A stretch of 64,000 nt of DNA from Bacteroidales bacterium (GCA_017539045.1 JAFYHS010000009.1:1-64000), one strand, 5' to 3'; positions 1 to 8,652 are shown, counted from the stretch's first letter. Made by a program: numbers and translations. Notes: a model not told the origin generated them from the letters alone.

Positions 1-235
1 TGAAATCGACTTTGTCGTCAATACAGGTCGCGAGAAGGTGTATATCCAATCCGCGCTAAATGTGGATACGGAAGTGAAAAAGAATCAAGAGACTTTCTCG
101 TTGAAGAACTCGGGCGATTTTTTCCGCAAGATTGTCATTCTCGACGGAAACGCGAAGCCCTGGACCGATGAAGACGGCATCATGTATGTGGGTGTCATTC
201 CGTTTTTGCTTGAAGAAGCGGGACGGATAATCTAA
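1..235 (+). CDS. C-terminal fragment of a DUF4143-type ATP-binding protein
   Basis: The reading frame is open from base 2 and gives about 77 residues before the stop, so the gene begins upstream of the window. The visible part starts EIDFVV, followed by a GREKVYIQSAL stretch and later a VILDG strand. This matches the C-terminal domain of the large AAA plus DUF4143 ATPase family common in Bacteroidota, where an E-(I/V)-D-F motif starts a restriction-endonuclease-like fold. The ATPase part is not visible, so the call rests on the tail alone. The cellular role of these proteins is unknown. An internal ATG at base 38 is unlikely to be the start, because the conserved EIDF strand lies before it. 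Confidence 0.65.
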   Translation, partial: EIDFVVNTGREKVYIQSALNVDTEVKKNQETFSLKNSGDFFRKIVILDGNAKPWTDEDGIMYVGVIPFLLEEAGRII

Positions 236-308
236 AAAGCCATCCCCTTTTCAAACTCCAAAGCGTTGCCAAACGCATGGAAGCAGGATGGGGCGGCTTT
301 ATCATTCT

Positions 309-2549
309 TTACCATCCCGCCCGCAGCGAAACATTCGGCAAAATTCCAAACATCGAATAGGCGTATGCCCGCATCTCGCCTGATTCAATATCAGTTTCAA
401 ATTGATAACCCAATGGATTCAATCGGTTGTAGGCGTTGAATACTCCGACACTTGCGCTCCAATTGAAGCCATTCCTGTATTTCGGCGAGTGATAGGCGCA
501 CGAAAGGTCGAGGCGGTGATAGGCGGGCGTGCGGCTGGCGTTGCGCTTGGTGTAAACCGGGACGGTCTGCCCCATGTATTCATAGAAGCCCACGGGCAAG
601 GTGACGGGATGACCGCTCGAATACTGCCATGCGGCACTTGCACTCCAGCGCGGCGTGAACTGGTAGCAGCCATTGATGCGGAAGTCGTGCGGGATGTCTG
701 ACAAAGCCGAATAGGGATTGCCGTCGTTGATGCCGTCGATGGCGTAAATCACACGCGAATAGGTGTAACTCATGGCTCCCGTGAACTTTCCTGCGTTCTT
801 CGAAAGATTCAATTCCACACCGTAAGCCTTCGAATTGCCACTCCTCACCTGATTGATGACATTCGGGTTGCTGATGAGCTGCGCATGGTCGATGAAGTCG
901 ATTTGGTTCTGGCCTTTCTTGTAATAGAGTTCAGCAGAAGCGGAATACTGTCCACCGAAATCGAGGAAGCAGCCACCCGAAACCACATCGGCAATGACAG
1001 GCTTCAAGCCATTGACCGCAGGGAACCAAGTCTCCAATGACTGATAGTCCAGGGCTGTGTTTTGCAGGACTTGGATGTATTGCACGTTACGCGCGTAGCC
1101 GGCTTTCAGCGAGGTGTTTTCGTTCAGCATGACGTTCATGCTCACGCGAGGCTCGGGATAGACCATCAGTTTCTCGTCGCTGTTCAAGGGCTGGAAGGCC
1201 GACAGGTGTACGCCATAGTTGAAGCCCAGCCACGACAAGGGTTTCCAGTCATTCAGCGCATAGACGGAATACTCCATCGCCTGATAATGCGGTAGGCTCA
1301 TGCCGATGCTGTCCGATTCGCCAGGGGTGAAAGCATGGCGGATGGCACCTGTGCCAATGCGGAGTTCACAATCAGGGGCGATGTAATAACTCAATGCGGC
1401 TTTCAGGTTGAGGTCGGAAATACCTGTGCGCCAGTTGAATTTGCGTCTTTTGAATTGGTAGTCGAGGTCGTTGCTGTAATCGCTGACGATGAAGGCTGTG
1501 TTGAGGAACCAGCGGCTGCCGAAGTTGTGCGTCCAGCGCAAGGTGCCCGAGGTGTTGCCCCAAGTGTTGTAGAGGCCATTGGAATGGTCGATGCCGCCCA
1601 TGGACTCGATGACATCATGGCCTCGATAGAACGAGAGATAAATGCGGTCGTTTTGTCCGATTTTGGTGTTGATTTTCGCGTTCAGGTCGTAAAACCTCGG
1701 GACAAGCGGCATGCTTTCATTGGGCTTCACGAAAAAGTCGATGAAACTCCTGCGTGCCGAAATCAGGTAAGAAGCCTTTTCCTTGACGATGGGGCCATTG
1801 GCGGTGAGTGTGGCGGCAAAAGGACTCAACGCCACCGAAAAATCATGGTGGTTCATGTTGCCTTCCTTCATCTTGCAGTCAAGAACGGCAGAGACGCGAC
1901 CGCCATATTGAGCGGGTATGTTGCTCTTGTAGAGCGTCACCTGGTTCACGGCTTCGGGGTTGAAGATGGAGATCATGCCGAAGAGGTGCGAAGGGTTATA
2001 AATAGGTGCCTCGTCGATGAGGATGAGGTTCTGGTCGTTGGTGCCGCCGCGCACGAGCAGTCCCGACGAGGCGTCGCCGATGGTCTTCACGCCCGACTGC
2101 ATCTGCACCGCCTTGAGAATGTCGGCCTCGCCGAACACGCTCGGGAGTTTGCGTATCGAGTTGATGGTCAACATTTCGGCATGGAACTCGTTCTGCTTCT
2201 GCGGGCGCTCCAAAGTGGCCGCCTCAACAGTGATTTCACCCAAACCCACAGCGTTTTCCTCTAACTTGATTTCCAAGGTTTGGTCGGCATTGAGTTGGAC
2301 TTCAACCTCTTTGGTGTTATAGCCCAAATAGGCGCATCGCAGTTTGTGTTTTCCCGCAGGCAGACGCAGCGAATAAAAGCCGTAGCCGTTGGCCGAGGTG
2401 CCTATTTGAGAGGAGGCCTCATATAATGTGGCACCGATAAGCGTTTCGCCCGTGGCGGCATCGGTGATGTGGCCGCTTAATGTATAGGTCTGTGCCTGAA
2501 GGCCGATAAAAGAGGCAAAGAACAATATAGTGATGAGGATGCGTTTCAT
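309..2549 (-). CDS. TonB-dependent outer-membrane receptor with N-terminal carboxypeptidase-regulatory-like domain
   Basis: This 746-residue protein starts with a signal peptide (MKRILITILFF, cleavage near residue 19). A carboxypeptidase-D regulatory-like domain follows at about 22-95 (LSGHITDAATGETLIGAT), then a plug domain at about 115-225 (LLVRGGTNDQNLILIDEAP) and a beta-barrel to the end. It is an outer-membrane importer expected to be energised by TonB. It lacks the length and pairing of a SusC polysaccharide transporter. Only 3 bases separate it from the upstream DUF4249 lipoprotein gene, the usual partner of this receptor class, so the two form an operon. The substrate cannot be told from the sequence. 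Confidence 0.9.
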   Translation of the reverse strand: MKRILITILFFASFIGLQAQTYTLSGHITDAATGETLIGATLYEASSQIGTSANGYGFYSLRLPAGKHKLRCAYLGYNTKEVEVQLNADQTLEIKLEENAVGLGEITVEAATLERPQKQNEFHAEMLTINSIRKLPSVFGEADILKAVQMQSGVKTIGDASSGLLVRGGTNDQNLILIDEAPIYNPSHLFGMISIFNPEAVNQVTLYKSNIPAQYGGRVSAVLDCKMKEGNMNHHDFSVALSPFAATLTANGPIVKEKASYLISARRSFIDFFVKPNESMPLVPRFYDLNAKINTKIGQNDRIYLSFYRGHDVIESMGGIDHSNGLYNTWGNTSGTLRWTHNFGSRWFLNTAFIVSDYSNDLDYQFKRRKFNWRTGISDLNLKAALSYYIAPDCELRIGTGAIRHAFTPGESDSIGMSLPHYQAMEYSVYALNDWKPLSWLGFNYGVHLSAFQPLNSDEKLMVYPEPRVSMNVMLNENTSLKAGYARNVQYIQVLQNTALDYQSLETWFPAVNGLKPVIADVVSGGCFLDFGGQYSASAELYYKKGQNQIDFIDHAQLISNPNVINQVRSGNSKAYGVELNLSKNAGKFTGAMSYTYSRVIYAIDGINDGNPYSALSDIPHDFRINGCYQFTPRWSASAAWQYSSGHPVTLPVGFYEYMGQTVPVYTKRNASRTPAYHRLDLSCAYHSPKYRNGFNWSASVGVFNAYNRLNPLGYQFETDIESGEMRAYAYSMFGILPNVSLRAGW

Positions 2550-2552
2550 GGC

Positions 2553-3461
2553 TTATTCGTTTTCGGGGGTAATGGCGTTGTAGATTTCGTGGTATGTAAA
2601 GGGTTTGCGTCGCACATCAGAGGCAAAGAAATAGCCGTAGCCGTTCTTGATATTGCCTCGCACGTTGCCCGATATGGTGGCGAATAGGCCCAGGCTCCAA
2701 TCGTCTTCGTTGAAGACATCCAACAGGAAGGTGTAGAATTCGGGCGAGACCGAACAGGTGATGAAAGTCTCGCTTTGGTCGAGATGATCTTCAGTGACAT
2801 GATAGGAATACCAGAACAATCTGGCGGTGAACAGCGCCGAGAGCGACATGTCGTTATGGATGAATGAGACACTTTCGATGCTGTCGATGGGGAAATCCTC
2901 AGACTGATAAAAGGTCAGGCCGCAAATCACAGGTTGTTCCCCAACGGTATAGATGTGCTTGTCGAACTGGAATTCATGCGCCATCATGCCCGATTGCATC
3001 TGATAACTCCTCACTTTTGTGTGGTCCTGGATGATTTGGAAGTAATCCGTGTTGCCCAAAGGCGTCAGATAGTCCTCGGCGGTGATGTCGCCCGTAGGTG
3101 TTTCGACGACGAGTTTGTAGGTCTTGCCCGCCTCACCTTTGAAGGGTTGCTCCGAAACGAAAACCATACTACTGCGGTCGGCTTCCTTTTCAATATAAGG
3201 TATCGTGTCGTTGCCGCAAAGCACGAAAACGCGGTTGATTTCCGGTAAAGCTTCTTGATTGTCACCCCATTGATGGACGGGTGAAATGGTCACGCGGTGC
3301 TGCCGCATCTCGGTAGTCACATTGCCAAACACGGCGACGGTGCCGTTTAAGACCTCGCCATCTGGCTGATTGAAACTGTTGATGTCAACTTCATCGATTC
3401 GGCTGCAGGAAGCGATAATTAAAGCAGCCAAGAAGAATAAAACAAATCTGCAAACTCTCAT
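2553..3461 (-). CDS. DUF4249 family lipoprotein
   Basis: This 302-residue protein has a lipoprotein signal (LIIASC, lipidated Cys at residue 19). The body resembles DUF4249, a Bacteroidota family nearly always encoded beside a TonB receptor and presumed to be its surface or periplasmic partner. Conserved-looking parts include the N-terminal Ig-like strand pattern (TVAVFGNVTTE) and the EAGKTYKLVVETPTG segment. It is transcribed ahead of the receptor gene with a 3-base gap. Its upstream region carries three copies of an 8-base tandem repeat that recurs upstream of two neighbouring lipoprotein genes, which suggests shared control. Confidence 0.8.
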   Translation of the reverse strand: MRVCRFVLFFLAALIIASCSRIDEVDINSFNQPDGEVLNGTVAVFGNVTTEMRQHRVTISPVHQWGDNQEALPEINRVFVLCGNDTIPYIEKEADRSSMVFVSEQPFKGEAGKTYKLVVETPTGDITAEDYLTPLGNTDYFQIIQDHTKVRSYQMQSGMMAHEFQFDKHIYTVGEQPVICGLTFYQSEDFPIDSIESVSFIHNDMSLSALFTARLFWYSYHVTEDHLDQSETFITCSVSPEFYTFLLDVFNEDDWSLGLFATISGNVRGNIKNGYGYFFASDVRRKPFTYHEIYNAITPENE

Positions 3462-3535
3462 TATGATTATTATTTGGTTGTTTACAATTTAATTTCTAAT
3501 ACTTTCAACGATCAACGGAAATATTTATTGCCCCA

Positions 3536-3580
3536 CTGTCGTTAGCACGATAGTACGATAGCACAAATATCGAAAAAAAA
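3536..3580 (-). repeat. Octamer tandem repeat, copy A (3 units)
   Basis: On the plus strand three adjacent 8-mers occupy 3541-3564: GTTAGCAC, GATAGTAC and GATAGCAC, followed by AAATATCGAAAAAAAA. Read in the direction of the downstream minus-strand gene, an A/T tract and TATTTG precede the octamers, which lie 80-103 bases before the DUF4249 start codon. The same arrangement recurs at 3815-3846 and 5237-5273. Confidence 0.75.
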
Positions 3581-3592
3581 TCCAATCCCCCT

Positions 3593-3775
3593 TCACTTAT
3601 CCAGTTCCACATCCGGACACAACCCTTCAAACACCCGCATCCGTTCATAATAAGCCTCATCGAATTCCGAGGTGTCAACACTGGCAGGCTTTTGCGGCAA
3701 TTCCTTGTCTCTTCCTTCCCGGCATCCAGCCAAAATCAAAACCGCCATCAGGGCGAATATCCTTGTTGTCTTCAT
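3593..3775 (-). CDS. Small predicted lipoprotein, 60 aa, unknown function
   Basis: The ATG at 3775 gives a 60-residue product with a clear lipoprotein signal (LILAGC, Cys at residue 18), then a short polar acidic tail ending CPDVELDK. The longer open frame to 3901 would put 42 unlikely residues ahead of the signal and run through the upstream repeat, so the internal start is preferred. The first residues (MKTTRIFALMAVLILAG) closely resemble those of the Asp-box protein encoded at 5276-6745 and, more loosely, the lipoprotein at 3920-5200. No family is recognised. It may be a remnant of a longer gene. Confidence 0.55.
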   Translation of the reverse strand: MKTTRIFALMAVLILAGCREGRDKELPQKPASVDTSEFDEAYYERMRVFEGLCPDVELDK

Positions 3776-3814
3776 ATTACTATTAGTCTTATCTGTCCTA
3801 TTAGTCCCACCGTC

Positions 3815-3846
3815 GTTAGCACGATAGCACGCATACCGAAAAAAAG
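3815..3846 (-). repeat. Octamer tandem repeat, copy B (2 units)
   Basis: GTTAGCAC at 3815-3822 and GATAGCAC at 3823-3830 are followed by GCATACCGAAAAAAAG. The element lies 40-55 bases upstream of the ATG of the 60-residue lipoprotein and is followed in the gene direction by two ACTAATAG copies before the start codon. Confidence 0.75.
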
Positions 3847-3919
3847 CCAAAGAAAGCCTCAATCCACCCCTTGTCGCCGATAGAGCGGCCGAGGCTCTCA
3901 ATGGCTTTAGTGACCTAAT

Positions 3920-5200
3920 TCATTTAAGTTTAATCTGATATAGCTTATCATCCACCTTCTCAATGTCATAACCACCCTCCAGGCGTATCTGTACGTTTTG
4001 ATCACCTTCTGAATAGGGAAGGATGAAACAAGACCAATCAGACGTTATCATAACGCCGTTGTCGGTTTCTATGGTGCCGAAATCTCCACTAAGGCGCATC
4101 GTCTGATAAATCGTGCCGATGCTGTCGTACTTTACAAGATGCTCGTTGGGGTTAAAGGTGAAATTGATTCCATTATTGGGAATCATCAGCCATTTTGAAG
4201 TTGTAAAACGGTCTTTTATTGCTGCATCTATTAGTATTTGGGCTTCAAGCCGATTCCCTTCACTCTGAAGGAACTCCGTGGCTTGATAGGTTTCAGCCAA
4301 ATTGATAACATCCTCCTCATCAACGCTCTCTGGCAGGTTAATGCGTGATATCAACAAATCCTGCATCGTCATCCCTATGCGGATGCTGTCTCTCCAATTC
4401 GGCATCATGTCATCAAGGACAAAACCGTATGCTGGTCCTGTCAAGTAAGCAAACGAATTGCAGTAGCCGTCAGCATCCAGACCTTTCTTTATGGCAGCGG
4501 CTATAACGCCTTTCTTATATTTTTCATCGATGGGCAGCAGCTTATAGGCTGTGTATTCTGCTAACCCTTCATGACATTCAAAGTGTTTTTCGTTCCAATC
4601 AGGAAACTTTGTCTGACGATATTTCCTTACCATCAAAGCATCATGCAGATGCTGGTCTATACTACCTTTTTCTATCAGCAAATCCTCCAAAATCATCAAC
4701 TCCAGTTTCATAAGTAATGCGCCTTCCATTACATCAAGGTGTTGATTTTGCGAGGTGATGGGCGGAATCCCTATTTCATTCTGAATGCGATGCCAACTCT
4801 CGTGGATAAGCAAGTGCGTAGTTGAAATCGCGTCTCTTCCCTTATCCCACATCACGCAAGTCCAGCGCTCTCCGCAATAATCCAATGAAGTGTTGGCAAG
4901 GTTGATTTCTTCTGGAAGTTGACCACAATACAGATCACCCTTTTGAACAAAAGAACCGGATTTATTCTGCTGGTTGGCAACAACCGACCTTGTGTTAGGG
5001 TCAACAAACATCGTCGGGCCAAACAATTGCTGTCCCCATAATGCTCCACCGTCAGCATCACAAACGGTTTTGAATTGTTTCAAGGCAGATTCACATTCTC
5101 TTTCCATTTGGTTTTGAACATTTTGTGAGCAAGCAGTCACACATAGCAACATGTTTGTGGCTACCAGTAGCATCAGCATTAATTTCGTCGTTGTTTTCAT
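3920..5200 (-). CDS. Predicted zinc-metallopeptidase-like lipoprotein with HESWH motif
   Basis: The ATG at 5200 gives 426 residues starting with a lipoprotein signal (CVTAC, Cys at residue 24). The ORF extends 11 codons further upstream, but the signal begins at this Met. Near residue 133 the sequence LLIHESWHRIQNE contains HExxH, and about 75 residues later HEGLAEYTAY supplies a Glu that could be the third zinc ligand, as in gluzincins. The C-terminal third looks like beta strands. Function is inferred from motifs only; no named family was recognised. The gene lies between other exported proteins and has a copy of the octamer repeat just upstream. Confidence 0.6.
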   Translation of the reverse strand: MKTTTKLMLMLLVATNMLLCVTACSQNVQNQMERECESALKQFKTVCDADGGALWGQQLFGPTMFVDPNTRSVVANQQNKSGSFVQKGDLYCGQLPEEINLANTSLDYCGERWTCVMWDKGRDAISTTHLLIHESWHRIQNEIGIPPITSQNQHLDVMEGALLMKLELMILEDLLIEKGSIDQHLHDALMVRKYRQTKFPDWNEKHFECHEGLAEYTAYKLLPIDEKYKKGVIAAAIKKGLDADGYCNSFAYLTGPAYGFVLDDMMPNWRDSIRIGMTMQDLLISRINLPESVDEEDVINLAETYQATEFLQSEGNRLEAQILIDAAIKDRFTTSKWLMIPNNGINFTFNPNEHLVKYDSIGTIYQTMRLSGDFGTIETDNGVMITSDWSCFILPYSEGDQNVQIRLEGGYDIEKVDDKLYQIKLK

Positions 5201-5236
5201 TGCTCTATTGGATTTATGTCCTATTAGTCTCACTTC

Positions 5237-5273
5237 GTAAGTACGTTAGCACGTAAGTACAAATAACGAAAAA
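5237..5273 (-). repeat. Octamer tandem repeat, copy C (3 units)
   Basis: GTAAGTAC (5237-5244), GTTAGCAC (5245-5252) and GTAAGTAC (5253-5260) are followed by AAATAACGAAAAA. The block ends 37 bases before the ATG at 5200, with one ACTAATAG copy between them. Confidence 0.75.
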
Positions 5274-5275
5274 GC

Positions 5276-6745
5276 CTATCTACTCACCGCCACCTTAGCC
5301 GTAAGCACTTTTCCTTCTGCATCCGCAATCCGCACCAAATAAACGCCCTGCGGCAACTCCGCCACAGTTATTTCATTCGTGCCTCGCATAGTCTTCACCA
5401 CTTGCCCAAGCGTATTATAAACCTGCACCTCATCAGCTTCAACGCCGTCAATGTAAACAGTTTGGGAAGCAGGGTTTGGCCATAGTGTAAAGGATTTCCC
5501 TTCCGTTTCGTCCACAGCGTCAATGCTAACAAAATTCGCCGTTAGCTGTCCGCCTCTCGCTATCATGTGAACACATTCTTGTTCTGTTGAAATGGTATCG
5601 CCGTCCTGGTTAGTCCAGCCAACGAACTGGTAGTTTGCATTTGCTGAAGCAGAAAGATGGGCAAACTCACCAAAATTATAGATCCCTGAACCTACAACCG
5701 TGCCACCGTTTTCGGGACAAGCAACAACATCTATTTCAAACTCCTCATACACCGACTTGCGGCTGCGGTAGATTTGATTGTCGTATTGGCCAAAGGCATA
5801 CAGATAGCCATCCCTGGAAAGAAACTGTTTTTCAATTCTCCTGTCTGGCATACCAGCGGCTAACCCGTACAACCATTCATCACCATTTTCCCAACGATAA
5901 ATACCAAAAGGATTGCCCCACGCATCACAATACAAATTGACATAAATCACATCGTTATTGTCAACAGTTATCGACTGAACGCACTGATGCGGCAAAAACT
6001 CTTCCCATGTTTCCCCGTAATCACTTGACTTGTAGAAACCGCGTTGAGGATTGTCCGGATCATAAAGGACAAGGCAACCCACATAGATTTCATCTTGTGA
6101 GTTTTTTGCCAGAGAAAACGGGAATTTGTCGGACAAGCCGATATTACTCCATGTTTCTCCATTGTCGGTTGATTTGAACACACCGCCCATACCCATGCCG
6201 ATATGGTCAAGAACTGTAGCCAACATTGTACCGTTGTTAAGTTTTAGCAGCCCTGTCACCTCACAAACCCCACTATGGTCCACATAGACATTGGTCCAGG
6301 TCGAATCCCAGTCCGTTGATTTGTAGATGCCTTCCCATGTGCCCAAAAGCAAAGAATTGTCAGGTGTGACACCTATTGAAACGCCATTGGCAATCGTAGG
6401 AACGGGCAGTGCCTTCCATTCGGTGCTGCCGGCTTCTCTTTTTTGCAAAGGATGTCCGCCATAATTTGTTCCAGCCAGCAAAGTGCCGTCCGTATGCTCA
6501 TATAGGCGCAGTATTCCGCTGTTTTCCAATCCAATGAGGCTCCATGTTGCTCCACCGTCGGAAGAACTGTACACGCCCGTTGCGCCTACAATAATGTTCC
6601 CGTCGAAATCCTCTATGAGCGAGTAAACACCTGTCGCTGGCGGGTCAATTCCCATCCAAAAGTCATCTACTGTTTGTGCTTGCATCGTCACCCCTCCCGC
6701 CATCAGCAGGAGCGCAAGCAGGGTGTAAAATCTTGTCGTTTTCAT
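5276..6745 (-). CDS. T9SS-exported Asp-box (BNR/sialidase-like beta-propeller) protein
   Basis: This 489-residue protein has a signal peptide (cleavage after QAQ near residue 24). Repeated Asp-box turns suggest a beta-propeller of the sialidase/photosystem-stability type: SSDGGATWS, STDNGETWS and SSDYGETWE, plus a weaker STDWDSTW. About residues 345-405 form an InlB/Flg_new-like repeat (GGTVVGSGIYNFGEFAHLSA). The last 75 residues are a type A T9SS sorting domain (LWPNPASQTVYIDG, LPQGVYLVRI, ending KVAVSR). No catalytic residues of true sialidases were seen, so a binding or structural role is as likely as an enzymatic one. It lies downstream of the TPR/HTH regulator and has its own promoter. 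Confidence 0.8.
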   Translation of the reverse strand: MKTTRFYTLLALLLMAGGVTMQAQTVDDFWMGIDPPATGVYSLIEDFDGNIIVGATGVYSSSDGGATWSLIGLENSGILRLYEHTDGTLLAGTNYGGHPLQKREAGSTEWKALPVPTIANGVSIGVTPDNSLLLGTWEGIYKSTDWDSTWTNVYVDHSGVCEVTGLLKLNNGTMLATVLDHIGMGMGGVFKSTDNGETWSNIGLSDKFPFSLAKNSQDEIYVGCLVLYDPDNPQRGFYKSSDYGETWEEFLPHQCVQSITVDNNDVIYVNLYCDAWGNPFGIYRWENGDEWLYGLAAGMPDRRIEKQFLSRDGYLYAFGQYDNQIYRSRKSVYEEFEIDVVACPENGGTVVGSGIYNFGEFAHLSASANANYQFVGWTNQDGDTISTEQECVHMIARGGQLTANFVSIDAVDETEGKSFTLWPNPASQTVYIDGVEADEVQVYNTLGQVVKTMRGTNEITVAELPQGVYLVRIADAEGKVLTAKVAVSR

Positions 6746-6771
6746 ATTCGTTAGCTTTTAGAATTTTTCGG

Positions 6772-6802
6772 CAAAACTACACCAAGCCCCCATGCATGGC
6801 AA
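6772..6802 (-). promoter_or_regulatory. Promoter of the Asp-box protein gene
   Basis: On the minus strand TAGTTTTG (6779-6772) fits the Bacteroidota minus-7 consensus TAnnTTTG. TTG (6802-6800) lies 20 bases upstream as a minus-33 element. Transcription would start near 6765, giving a leader of about 20 bases before the ATG at 6745. Confidence 0.6.
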
Positions 6803-6812
6803 GCAAAACCAT

Positions 6813-6832
6813 GTACGGGTTTGTACGGGTTT
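6813..6832 (-). repeat. Perfect 10-bp tandem direct repeat, candidate activator site
   Basis: GTACGGGTTT occurs twice in tandem (6813-6822 and 6823-6832), immediately upstream of the minus-33 element of the Asp-box gene promoter. A 10-base period places both copies on the same face of the helix, as expected for an activator binding side by side. The stop codon of the TPR/HTH regulator gene is 20 bases further on. Confidence 0.55.
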
Positions 6833-6851
6833 TTCGCTATCGTACCGATAA

Positions 6852-8639
6852 TCAATTAGATGCAAATTCCTCCGCGAAGCCTTGGAGGATGGCCGAAAGG
6901 GGTTCTTCGGTGCCGAAAATGGCTTTCATTTTGCGACCTCGGTCGTTCACGGTGGTGTAAGCCCGCTGCATCAAGGCGGAGATGTCGGCATCCGAAAGGC
7001 CGAGCAGATAGAGACAGCCATAGTCGAGGTCGTTCTTGGTGAGGTTGGGATAGGCTTTGGCCAGCCTGACGGTGAACAGATTGAAATGGCGGTCGGCGGC
7101 ATCGCGCAACGCCATCACCTGTTCCTTGCTTAAGGCGGCATCCTTATAATGCTTGCAGTCCATCTGCGCCTTGAACTGCCCTTCATGCACCCGCTCCATG
7201 ATGAGGCGGCAGATAGGCTCATCGGTGAACGATTCAGCCTGTTGGGGCTTCGCGTTCACTTCCTCCTGGCGTTTGATTTGGTCCTTTAGCTCCCTCACCT
7301 CCTGGTTGCTCTTTTTCAACCGCCCCGACATCGACGCTTTCTCCAAACGGTGCGCTTCCCTTTCGGCTTTCATTTTGCGCCTATGGAGCAGCCAAGCCAT
7401 AAGAGCGGCCAACACCGCAAGGATGCCTGTTGCCATTATCATCCTGTTTCTTTGGACACGGACTTTCCCCTGCCTTTCGGCATCGGCTCGTTTCTGCTCC
7501 CATTGCAAATAGCTCTGAATCATATCATTTAGCTGTGAGACCTGAGCATTATTTTCACCTTCCGAGATAGCGTTTTCTGCTTGAAACATTGCATATTGAA
7601 TAGATTTTAGCGTATCACCTTGGCTTTGGTGAATGTCGTGCAAAAATCTGGCGGCAATTTTTTGTATCCTAATATCTTTTTTGTTCTCAAATACCGGGGT
7701 AAGATAAATCAATGCCGAATCATATTGGCCTTCATTATAATATATACCGCCAATAATTAGAAAGCGAGTCATCTTTTCATTTTCATCATCAGCTTGTGCA
7801 GCCATGCGTTTCACATTGTGTATAGAAGATTCGTACCCCTTACCCATATTGTAGGCCAAAACAGCCTTTGATGAAATCAAATCCCTATAAACTAGATTGT
7901 TCGAATCGGGCAACAAAAGCAAAGCCTCATTATAGTAATATTCAGCACTATCTGGCTGGGACACGACATAATATTGTCCAAGGAAATTCAACAAATTGGA
8001 AACAGCATATGATGATCCAGATTCTATGTTGTTAAAAGCGAGGGCTTTTTTACAGCAAATAATGGCTGGGTCCCGAATAAACTGGCTGGAAAACAAATCA
8101 ACGAGGTGACTATAGGTTAGGACCATGAAAAGAGGTAGGTGATTGGGAAATATATAACGATTGGCTACTTCTTCACAATGCGGAAAACATGTTTCCACAA
8201 TTTCCAACGCCTTCAGATATTCCCCACACGCCTCAACCACACTGTCCTTTTCAGCATACCCCACACCATTAATATAATGCGCTCGTGCCGCCAAAAACCC
8301 GTCATCGATGGAATCAAAATACCCCACTGCCTTCAGCAAATCCTTTCGGTTACTTTGTGCGTAGTCATTTTTATACAGCAGCTCCGAAACCAGCAGCTGG
8401 CAGTAATGCCCGTTAAACTCATCCAGACTATCTGCTGCCGCACTTGAAGCAAACTCCTGAAGCATCGCAAAAGCACTATCCGGCTGCCGCCACATAAGGG
8501 TGTCAATGGCTGCCAACTCTTGGGTCGGCCCTGCGACGCTTCGACAAGGTTCAGGGGCCTCAACTTTAGTTGGTTGGGAGCAAGCCACCATTATCGTCAG
8601 AACCGCAAAATAGTTCAGTATGTGCATAACTCGTTTCAT
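6852..8639 (-). CDS. Membrane-anchored TPR protein with C-terminal HTH-like regulatory domain
   Basis: This 595-residue protein has a lipoprotein-like signal (MVACSQ, Cys at residue 20) and TPR-like helices over about 45-380. A transmembrane helix follows at about 398-416 (ATGILAVLAALMAW), then a basic coiled coil (HRLEKASMSGRLKKSNQEVR) to about 460. The C-terminal cytoplasmic domain contains NLTKNDLDYGCLYLLGLSD and ISALMQRAYTTVNDRGRKM, the pattern of the LuxR-like helix-turn-helix at the end of many Bacteroidota TPR regulators. It probably senses something through the TPR part and acts on transcription from the membrane. Its likely target is the gene directly downstream, which has a tandem 10-bp repeat at its promoter. 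Confidence 0.7.
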   Translation of the reverse strand: MKRVMHILNYFAVLTIMVACSQPTKVEAPEPCRSVAGPTQELAAIDTLMWRQPDSAFAMLQEFASSAAADSLDEFNGHYCQLLVSELLYKNDYAQSNRKDLLKAVGYFDSIDDGFLAARAHYINGVGYAEKDSVVEACGEYLKALEIVETCFPHCEEVANRYIFPNHLPLFMVLTYSHLVDLFSSQFIRDPAIICCKKALAFNNIESGSSYAVSNLLNFLGQYYVVSQPDSAEYYYNEALLLLPDSNNLVYRDLISSKAVLAYNMGKGYESSIHNVKRMAAQADDENEKMTRFLIIGGIYYNEGQYDSALIYLTPVFENKKDIRIQKIAARFLHDIHQSQGDTLKSIQYAMFQAENAISEGENNAQVSQLNDMIQSYLQWEQKRADAERQGKVRVQRNRMIMATGILAVLAALMAWLLHRRKMKAEREAHRLEKASMSGRLKKSNQEVRELKDQIKRQEEVNAKPQQAESFTDEPICRLIMERVHEGQFKAQMDCKHYKDAALSKEQVMALRDAADRHFNLFTVRLAKAYPNLTKNDLDYGCLYLLGLSDADISALMQRAYTTVNDRGRKMKAIFGTEEPLSAILQGFAEEFASN

Positions 8640-8652
8640 GCCACGCAGCTTC

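Noticed and set aside
236-308. Imperfect hairpin (AAAGCC with GGCTTT) between the first two convergent genes
   Set aside because: Only six outer bases pair, the inner part mismatches, and the T run is weak. It is too poor to call a terminator.
1335-2264. 309-codon open frame on the plus strand
   Set aside because: It lies opposite the TonB receptor gene. Its His/Val-rich composition is the usual shadow of a GC-rich coding strand, while the minus-strand frame has clear domains.
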